Positions 22,200 through 29,500 of a DNA stretch of 37,724 bases are shown here, in pieces. The position numbers and the translations under genes were made by a program. The stretch's first letter is position 1; each line of letters opens with the position of its first letter. A model generated the notes under the pieces. The model saw only the letters and a list, made by a program, of their open reading frames with translations. It was not told where the DNA came from and ran no database searches. This DNA is from Ravibacter sp964559125 (GTDB lineage: Bacteria > Bacteroidota > Bacteroidia > Cytophagales > Spirosomataceae), in the NCBI GenBank assembly GCA_964559125.1, contig CAZLGW010000046.1:1-37724 (forward strand), given 5' to 3'.

Positions 22200-24557
22200 A
22201 GGAATGAGCAGATTAAATGAAAAATTTTGTCCCTGTTCCGGGAGATTTAACAATTTGTAGCGGCTGAGGTGATTGATATAAAACCGGTTGCCCAGGTTTT
22301 GCGCGGTAAGGGAGAGATCTGCCCGGAACCTGCCTGCTTCCAGGGTAGCGCTTACAGTTGCGCCGAAAATGTGGTAGCTGCCGGTCGGTTTTTCGTTACG
22401 GTCGGTCCTGTCTTGAGCCCAGACCTTTTTCAGGCTTACCCCCAGGAGGAGATCCGTTAAGACGCGGCCCCGCAACGGGAAATTATAGCTGGTTTCCGAA
22501 AACGCCGAAGGCGGAGGGGTGAACGGCAGGGGTAAGCGGGAGTCCAGGTTGAGATTATAAACGCATTCGAATGTGGATTTTATGTGGAGACGGTGCAGCG
22601 GATGGAAATCGATGGCCAGTTCTCCTCCGCCGTAGACGGCGTTATTTTGTAAAAACTGATAGACTTGTCCTCCTTCCGGAAAGGCGTCGGGATCGAGGGA
22701 CGAGGAGAACATAGCGGTGGGGGCCAGGTAAATGTAATCTCTGTAGTAGGCGCCGAAGCCGCTGGCAACAACGCTCAGGAATTTCTTCTGGAAGCTCACA
22801 TTGGCGTCGGCCTGGTAGCCTCTTTCCGATTTCAGATCCGCATTCCCCAGCTCGTGCCTGAAGGTGCCGTGGTGTATGCCATTGATCGCAAGCTCATTGG
22901 CGCCTGGCATCCTGAAACTTGTACCCAGGTTGAGCTTCATGTTCAGCTCCTGGCTGGGATAATAAGAAAGACCGGCGCTACCTGAAAGGTTGGCGAAGCT
23001 TTTCCTGACAGGTGCATTCCGCTGATAATAGCGGCCGATCGTTCTTTCGTCAAGATAAATTGCTTCGCTGGTTTCAAGAATATCGATAAGTCCGTAATCA
23101 GCACGCAATCCTCCTGAGAAGCTGTACCTGTTTTTCCAGGAGAACTCTTCGATCACATAAACGCCGGATGCAAGCCGGCCATACTGTGGCATCAGGTATT
23201 CAAATCCTTTGCGGGTGTTTTGCTGGGCTTCCGCCTGCATTCCCCAAACCCGGGACTCATTTTCTTTCTGCTGAAAATAGCGCAGATTGGCAGATACGGT
23301 CTGCAGGGTCATACCGTGGGCGAGCGTTCCTTCCGGTCTGAGCCCTTTGCCGTGAGCATGTGGATTGGATCGTTCCCTGCGGAGATTCATCTGGTAGGCT
23401 ACATCCATTTCAGCCCAGTTTTTTCCCCACAGCATGCTGGTATTCGATACGATCTTCAGGTGGTCGGTTTGCTGGTACGGAAGATCGATGTTGCGGTTGT
23501 TGCCGTCTGGAGTAAGCTGGTACGAACGGGGTATCCCTACTGCTCCCACGAACAGAGCCGATTTCTGGTGAAAGTTGCTTGCAGTCAGGGTGGTATATCC
23601 CCAGTTTTTCTTTATTCCTCCCATGACCGATAGGTTCCGTTCGTTCCCGGCTGTATTTTTGAGACGGTTGTTATAGATCGGCAGCACATAAGAATTATAG
23701 GTGAAAGTCTCCGCCGGGACCCTGTAGTCACCGAAATCCTGCGACGACAGCCGGACACGGAAAATCTTCGAGTCTTTTCCCCCCTGCGCCATGGCGGAAA
23801 CTCCCAGGAGTCCGTTGTTGGTTTTGTACATCGTCTGGAAAGACCCCGTAAAAGAGCTGTCTTCGGGGAGTGCCGGCGAGAAGATGTTAATAACGCCGCC
23901 AAGACCGTCGGATCCGTAGCGCAGGGAAGCGGGGCCTTTTATAATTTCGATCCGCCCCGGTTCGAAAACATCGATTTCCAGCCCGTGATCCGATCCCCAT
24001 TGCTGGCCTTCCTGCTTGATGCCCTGGTTGTTGACAATGATGCGGTTATGGCTCATACCCCTGATCACAGGCTTGGCTATGCCCACCCCGGTATTGATCG
24101 CGTTGATCCCGGGGATATCTTCCAGGGCGTTGGCAAGCGTACTCTTTCCCTTTTTGCGGAGGAAGTCGGTATCCAGTATTTCCATCGCCAGGGTGTGCTC
24201 TTTCGCTCCCGTTTTAAAATGATTGGATTCGACAAGAATTTCCTGCAGCTCAATCGACGTGGGATTGAGCCTGAAATGGGCCGTTTGGTTATCTCCGTCG
24301 ACCCGGACCGATTCGGTCAGGGCGCTGAACCCGACATGTGTAATATGGATATGGTATAAGGCCCTGCGAAGGTTGGTAAAGCTGTACCTGCCGTCGGCGC
24401 CCGACAGGGTAGTGAGGTTAAGCTCGTGTATTTCAACTACGGCTCCCTGCAGCGGTGCACCTGTTGTGGCGTTGCTTACCGTGCCGCTGAGCTCGTACTG
24501 GCCGCTTGCAAATGCCGGAAGCAGGAAAATTATGATGAAAAAGAAAAAATATTTCAA
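22185..24557 (-). CDS. TonB-dependent outer-membrane receptor, probable zinc importer (ZnuD-like)
   Basis: A TonB-dependent receptor of about 790 residues: signal peptide (KYFFFFIIIFLLPAFASG), carboxypeptidase-regulatory-like domain (GTVSNATTGAPLQGAVVEI), plug with DIPGINAINTGVGIAKPVIR and IEIIKGPASLRYGSDGLGGV, then a beta-barrel. A histidine-containing loop (NPHAHGKGLRPEG) lies in the barrel. No ATG is available: candidate starts are TTG at 24581 and TTG at 24557. I prefer 24557 because the best promoter -7 box covers 24579-24586, which would put the first TTG upstream of transcription. The Zur-like box, the Fur-family gene upstream and the histidine-rich lipoproteins downstream argue for zinc uptake. 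Other TonB-dependent substrates, such as a metal chelate, remain possible. Confidence 0.88.
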   Translation of the reverse strand: MKYFFFFIIIFLLPAFASGQYELSGTVSNATTGAPLQGAVVEIHELNLTTLSGADGRYSFTNLRRALYHIHITHVGFSALTESVRVDGDNQTAHFRLNPTSIELQEILVESNHFKTGAKEHTLAMEILDTDFLRKKGKSTLANALEDIPGINAINTGVGIAKPVIRGMSHNRIIVNNQGIKQEGQQWGSDHGLEIDVFEPGRIEIIKGPASLRYGSDGLGGVINIFSPALPEDSSFTGSFQTMYKTNNGLLGVSAMAQGGKDSKIFRVRLSSQDFGDYRVPAETFTYNSYVLPIYNNRLKNTAGNERNLSVMGGIKKNWGYTTLTASNFHQKSALFVGAVGIPRSYQLTPDGNNRNIDLPYQQTDHLKIVSNTSMLWGKNWAEMDVAYQMNLRRERSNPHAHGKGLRPEGTLAHGMTLQTVSANLRYFQQKENESRVWGMQAEAQQNTRKGFEYLMPQYGRLASGVYVIEEFSWKNRYSFSGGLRADYGLIDILETSEAIYLDERTIGRYYQRNAPVRKSFANLSGSAGLSYYPSQELNMKLNLGTSFRMPGANELAINGIHHGTFRHELGNADLKSERGYQADANVSFQKKFLSVVASGFGAYYRDYIYLAPTAMFSSSLDPDAFPEGGQVYQFLQNNAVYGGGELAIDFHPLHRLHIKSTFECVYNLNLDSRLPLPFTPPPSAFSETSYNFPLRGRVLTDLLLGVSLKKVWAQDRTDRNEKPTGSYHIFGATVSATLEAGRFRADLSLTAQNLGNRFYINHLSRYKLLNLPEQGQNFSFNLLIPFATM

Positions 24558-24578
24558 CGGTATATACTTGCGAAAGTG

Positions 24579-24610
24579 CAAATATCCGTCAAGTGCAACA
24601 ACGATGCAAA
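24579..24610 (-). promoter_or_regulatory. Candidate promoter of the TonB-dependent receptor gene
   Basis: On the minus strand TTTG (24607-24610) is followed after 20 bases by GATATTTG (24579-24586), 7 of 8 against TAnnTTTG with the T/A pair reduced to GA. Transcription would begin near 24572, about 15 bases before the TTG at 24557. The Zur-like box occupies the spacer and the -33 element. Confidence 0.5.
24592..24610. promoter_or_regulatory. Zur-like operator in the receptor promoter
   Basis: AGTGCAAC (24592-24599), spacer AAC, GATGCAAA (24603-24610) matches TTTGCAAC-N3-GTTGCAAA at 13 of 16 positions and shares the same AAC spacer as the site at 22151-22175. It sits between the -33 and -7 elements. 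A further GTGCAAATAT half-site lies at 24576-24585. Confidence 0.6.
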
Positions 24611-24701
24611 TATTAGAGTGATATTCTTTTGCCGGTAATGCTGAACTTATCTCCTTTCGTCAAGTAGCCCTTTTACTATGAAGGCGGCCAACTTCCGGTA
24701 G

Positions 24702-25121
24702 CTAGTTATCGGAATTACATATCGGGCAAACCCCCTGAATGAGCAGGTTGGTTTCAATGCTCCTGTATCCGGGAGGAAGCTGGATGGAGGGGATCGTTAT
24801 ATTTTCAATACAATTGGTCAGCCCGCAGACCGTACATTTGAAATGCAGGTGGTCGTGATGGTGCTGGGGTCCGCTGCACTGGTCTTTGCAAACGGCATAC
24901 CGCAGGCCGTCCTCGTCCAGCACCTTATGGATGATCCCTTTATCGACAAAAGTTTTTAAGGTACGGTAAATCGTCACCCTGTCAAACCGGTTGTCGAGCT
25001 CCCTTTCAATTTCCCCATGTGAAAGCGCAGCATTGTTTTGGGCCAGGATAGCCAGCACATCCTCCCTGCAGGAGGTGTTTCTCAGGTCGTGTTCTCTCAG
25101 AGTATCCTTTACCTTCGTCAT
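24702..25121 (-). CDS. Fur-family transcriptional regulator, probably Zur-like
   Basis: The 139-residue protein has the Fur fold. A winged helix contains the recognition helix region LDNRFDRVTIYRTLKTFVDKGIIHKV, followed by a metal-binding dimerisation half with HHHDHLHFKCTVCGLTNC and a second CxxC in GVCPICN. The two CxxC pairs form a structural zinc site, and the histidine-rich stretch a sensory site. Zur, Fur and PerR are hard to separate by eye. I favour Zur because the next gene downstream is a TonB-dependent receptor followed by a histidine-rich lipoprotein, both with a TTTGCAAC-N3-GTTGCAAA-type operator. It should repress these genes when zinc is plentiful. Its own promoter shows no obvious copy of the box. 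Confidence 0.9.
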   Translation of the reverse strand: MTKVKDTLREHDLRNTSCREDVLAILAQNNAALSHGEIERELDNRFDRVTIYRTLKTFVDKGIIHKVLDEDGLRYAVCKDQCSGPQHHHDHLHFKCTVCGLTNCIENITIPSIQLPPGYRSIETNLLIQGVCPICNSDN

Positions 25122-25151
25122 TAGTGTACTGATGATGTTGCTAAATCATTG

Positions 25152-25183
25152 TAAAGATAAAAATATTAAACGGGATGGTCAAT
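25152..25183 (-). promoter_or_regulatory. Candidate promoter of the Fur-family regulator gene
   Basis: On the minus strand ATTG (25180-25183) is followed after 20 bases by TATCTTTA (25152-25159), 7 of 8 against TAnnTTTG. It lies about 30 bases before the start codon. The spacing is right, each element has one mismatch, and no Zur-like palindrome overlaps it. Confidence 0.4.
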
Positions 25184-25307
25184 GTCTCCGCCGGCAGATT
25201 GCAAATCAAGGCTTGCGGTCAGGGACACCCGGAATATCCTGTAAATTTACTAAATTGGGTTTGCTTAAGCCTATGAGAACCACCTTTGCCGACTTAAAAT
25301 TCAGAAT

Positions 25308-25619
25308 ATGAAATATTTTATATTAGTAGCCTCAGTATTGTGCATAGCTATTGTTCTGTATAATATGGCAGGCTGGATTATAGTATCTTCTGGTATAAGT
25401 TCATTTGAAGAAGCAAAGAGTTTGTACATTGACAGATATCCCCGGTTTATTGGAAGTGCGACGAAAATAACGATACTCAACATTTTTTTGAGCATTTTGG
25501 CGGGGCTTGGTTTTCTTAAACTACAGCGTGTGAATAGTAAAGCGGGATCAGGGACTCTCAGGGGTTTATCGGGGTTTGCATTTTTTCTGGCTGTCTGGCA
25601 AATATTCAGCCTGTTATAA
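25308..25619 (+). CDS. Small membrane protein of unknown function
   Basis: The 103-residue product has three predicted membrane spans: FILVASVLCIAIVLYNMAGW near the N-terminus, ITILNIFLSILAGLGFLKL in the middle, and GLSGFAFFLAVWQIFSLL at the C-terminus. The soluble stretch after span 1 (SSFEEAKSLYIDRYPRFIG) would lie on the far side of the membrane. I recognise no family or catalytic motif. It is divergent from the Fur-family gene (186 bases between them) and followed 65 bases later by a response regulator. Codon use looks more AT-rich than its neighbours, which could mean a weakly expressed or recently acquired gene. A real gene is likely, from its length and the membrane pattern. Confidence 0.65.
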   Translation: MKYFILVASVLCIAIVLYNMAGWIIVSSGISSFEEAKSLYIDRYPRFIGSATKITILNIFLSILAGLGFLKLQRVNSKAGSGTLRGLSGFAFFLAVWQIFSLL

Positions 25620-25684
25620 AATGCTATTGTGAATAAGTTTTTGTACTTTCAGCGCAATATTCTCCCCCTAATCCTTTTATTAGA

Positions 25685-26314
25685 ATGCCCTATCGAGTAC
25701 TCATTTGTGACGACCACCGTATAGTCCTCGAAAGTCTTTCGCTGCTGATCTCGACGATGAAGGAGCTCGAGGTGGCCGAAACCGCCAATGATCCGAGAGA
25801 GGTACCGGGCCTGATTGCCAGGCTGGATATAGACATTTTGCTGACTGATATGACGATGCCTTTTATGAACGGCGTCGAGCTGGCGACGGAAGTTTTAAAA
25901 ATCCGTCCTGAAATGAAAGTGTTGATGTTGACGGTCGCAGAAGACGAGGTCACCATCAGAAAGGCGATCAGGGCGGGAGTGAAAGGATATGTGATGAAGA
26001 GAGCCGACCGGAAGGAACTGGAAACGGCCTTGCTGACTGTCGGAAGAGGAGGTGAGTATTTCGGCAACGAAGTGCTCCGCGAACTGATGAACCCTTCGTC
26101 TGATCAGGAAGGCGAACCGGTTGACAACGTAACCAAAAGAGAGCTCGAGATCATCCGCCTCATCGCGCAGGAAATGTCTACTACAGAAATTGCCGAAAAG
26201 CTGTACCTCAGTACAGGGACGGTCGAGACACACCGGCATAACATACTACGTAAGCTGGGCGTCAAGAATGCTGTCGGCATTATAAAATATGCTATGAAGC
26301 ATAACCTCTTGTAA
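25685..26314 (+). CDS. NarL/FixJ-type response regulator (receiver plus LuxR helix-turn-helix)
   Basis: The 209-residue protein has a receiver domain with the acidic pair Asp9/Asp10, phospho-acceptor Asp55 in LLTDMTMPFMNG, Thr in VLMLTVAED and Lys in GYVMKRADR. A LuxR-type DNA-binding domain follows: VTKRELEIIRLIAQEMSTTE, then IAEKLYLSTGTVETHRHNIL. The architecture is that of Bacteroidota regulators paired with a two-component kinase. No histidine kinase gene is adjacent, so it is an orphan within this window. It reads towards the large repeat protein 225 bases downstream, which makes that gene a possible but unproven target. Confidence 0.93.
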   Translation: MPYRVLICDDHRIVLESLSLLISTMKELEVAETANDPREVPGLIARLDIDILLTDMTMPFMNGVELATEVLKIRPEMKVLMLTVAEDEVTIRKAIRAGVKGYVMKRADRKELETALLTVGRGGEYFGNEVLRELMNPSSDQEGEPVDNVTKRELEIIRLIAQEMSTTEIAEKLYLSTGTVETHRHNILRKLGVKNAVGIIKYAMKHNLL

Positions 26315-26316
26315 GT

Positions 26317-26443
26317 GGCTGAGCATAGTCGAAGCCTCGTAAAGGCCCATCCCGGGTCTGAACTCCTAATGCCGCTGACAGCTGATTTCTGACAGCCGAC
26401 AGCTGAAAATACAGGTTTTCCTATAGATCATTTACAGGAAAAC
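26317..26443. repeat. Dispersed-repeat fragments and short hairpin between response regulator and repeat protein
   Basis: GGCTGAGCATAGTCGAAGCC (26317-26336) looks like a dispersed intergenic repeat familiar in Bacteroidota genomes. Downstream, CTGACAGC occurs at 26375 and 26389, and GACAGCTGA at 26377 and 26398, the latter two 21 bp apart. GTTTTCCT (26415-26422) and AGGAAAAC (26436-26443) form an 8-bp stem before the repeat-protein gene. No clean -33/-7 pair was seen in the 225-base gap. Confidence 0.4.
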
Positions 26444-26539
26444 ATGGATTTACATTGGCTCTTCCGCTTCGGAACTTTGTAACGGATTATTCTACATTCC
26501 TGAAAAAGATCCCTTAACAAAACCACCGGCAGAGCGTCT

Positions 26540-29500
26540 ATGAAAAATTATACCCGATTATTGGTATGGCTGTTGATCATGGTGAGCAACCTGGCCATCT
26601 CACAGACCTGGAAAGGCAACACAAGCAGCGCCTGGGGTGATGCGACCAACTGGGATCCGGCCTCTGTGCCCGGCGTCTCTTCAACCGTTACCATACCCGG
26701 CGACCTCGAAGACGAAGATAAGTCCTGGCCTGCGTTGTCGGGGCCTGTGAATATCGCCAACCTGAATCTCGAGGATGGAAGCCGGCTGAACCTGAACGGG
26801 CAGAAAATTACTGCATCCGGCTATATGCGGATCACCGGCGCTATCATAGAAAACAGCGGCGAGCTACTGACACAGGGAAATTCAAATTCATTTATCAGCA
26901 GTTCGGAGTTTGGGGGAGACCTGGTTGTGGAAATTACCGGTAATATCTTGGCTACATTTGATGAAAAGGACGGTAATACGTACGAGGGCAATGTTACGTT
27001 TAAGTTGGGAAGCGGCGGTGCCGTAAACATCTCTGCTGCTTCCCGGTCGCTGTTCAAAGGCGATCTGACGATCGAACGGACCGTTTCCGGAGCGACCAAT
27101 ATACTTACCAGCGACGCGGCGACTTCCACAGCGGTAAAGGGGGATTTTTCTTATAAAAACCACGCGGGAGGAAGTACGACTATAGGAGGAACGGCCAATA
27201 AGGCAATCCTGGAGAAAGCAATAAACATAGATATTGAAATTGCCAACAATCCGGCGTTTACTTTAAGACGTCTGGACAACAGCGGTGGTGCCGGCGGAGG
27301 CACGATATCGGTCAAAACGCCTGGAGTATTTACAATAACTGACAATATGCTCAGTCTGACCGGCTTTACGTTGACGGGTAAGCACGGAGGCGACAGTAAC
27401 CTGGGGAATAATACCATTTCCGGGGCCTTTACGTATTCCGATGCAAGCGGAAGTTCGGGGGCATTACACAGCTATGGCAATACTTTCGAAGGTACGGTCG
27501 ATTTTTCTTTTAATGGAAATAGCATCAGCCATTTTTACGAGAGCCATATTAATAACCCTATAAAGGGCAATTTGTATAGGGGTGACGCCAGCTTCACCAC
27601 CGGTAGCGCAGCATCGCTAACCATAGGCTACAACCACTTCGTAACTTTTGAAGGAAATCTTTCCGTGACGCGTACTGCTTCAGGGAGTACGGAGATCTTT
27701 AAAAATGATGGGAGCTTGGACGGCGATTTCAGCTATACCAACCAGGCGGGAGGCGCTACGACTATCGGTAAAAGCGGTGATATTGTGCCAATTGGCGGTA
27801 AAGTCGATATGTCGGTTAGCTATCCGGGGTCAGGAAGCGGCCCGGGTTTTAATCTCTACGGCCTGGATAACTCGGGGGGCGACGCCGGCGGCGAAATAGA
27901 TATCAGCAACCCCGGTGCTTTTAATATTGTCGGTAACAACCTGGCTGTAAGTTCTTTTGGGCTGACGGACAAGCACGGAGGCGACAGTAACCTGGGGAAT
28001 AATATTATTTCCGGGGCCTTTACGTATTCCGATGCAAGCGGAAGTCCGGGTGTTTTGCACAGCTATGGCAATACTTTCGAAGGTACGGTCGATTTTTCTT
28101 TTAATGGAAATAGCATCAGCCATTTTTACGAGAGCCATATTAATAACCCTATAAAGGGCAATTTGTATAGGGGTGACGCCAGCTTCACCACCGGTAGCGC
28201 AGCATCGCTAACCATAGGCTACAACCACTTCGTAACTTTTGAAGGAAATCTTTCTGTGACGCGTACTGTTTCGGGTGTTACGGAGATCTTTAAAAATGAT
28301 GGGAGCGTGGAAGGGGATTTCTCCTATACCAATGAGGTGGGAGGTGCTACGACTATCGGTATGAGTGGTGAGATTGTGCCAATTGGCGGTAAAGTTGATA
28401 TACTGACCGATTTAACGGGAGGAGGAAGTAACCCGGGTTTTAATCTCTACGGTCTGGATAACTCTGGAGGCGAAACGGATGGTGAAATAGATATCAAAAA
28501 GGCAGGTACTTTCAATATTATCGGTAACAACCTGGCTGTAAGTTCTTTTGGATTGACGGGTAAGCATGGAGGTGACAGTGACCTGGGGGATAATATCATT
28601 TCCGGTGCATTTACGTATTCCGATGCAAGCGGAAGTCCGGGTGTTTTGCATAGCTATGGTAATACTTTTGAAGGTACGGCCGATTTTTCCTTTAACGGAA
28701 ATGCTATCAGCCATTTTTACGAGAGCCATGATAAAGGGGCAACCGGGAATGTATATAATGGTAACGCCAGCTTCACCACCGGTAGCACAGCATCGCTCTA
28801 CATAGGCTACAACCACTTCGTAACTTTTGAAGGAAATCTTTCCGTGACGCGTACTNNNNNNNNNNNNNNNNNNNNNNNNNNNNNNNNNNNNNNNNNNNNN
28901 NNNNNNNNNNNNNNNNNNNNNNNNNNNNNNNNNNNNNNNNNNNNNNNNNNNNNNNTGACGCGTACTGCTTCAGGGAGTACGGAGATCTTTAAAAATGATG
29001 GGAGCTTGGACGGCGATTTCAGCTATACCAACCAGGCGGGAGGCGCTACGACTATCGGTAAAAGCGGTGATATTGTGCCAATTGGCGGTAAAGTCGATAT
29101 GTCGGTTAGCTATCCGGGGTCAGGAAGCGGCCCGGGTTTTAATCTCTACGGCCTGGATAACTCGGGGGGTGACGCAGGAGGTGAAATAGATATCAAAAAG
29201 GCAGGTACTTTCAATATTATCGGTAACAACCTGGCTGTAAGTTCTTTTGGACTGACGGACAAGCACGGAGGTGACAGTAACCTGGGGAATAATATCATTT
29301 CCGGTGCATTTACATATTCCGATGCAAGCGGAAGTTCGGGGGTGTTGTATAGCTATGGGAACACTTTCGAAGGTACAGCCGATTTTTCTTTTAATGGAAA
29401 TAATATCAGCCATTTTTACGAGAGCCATATTAATAACCCTATAAAGGGCAATTTGTATAGGGGTGACGCCAGCTTCACCACCGGTAGCGCAGCATCGCTA

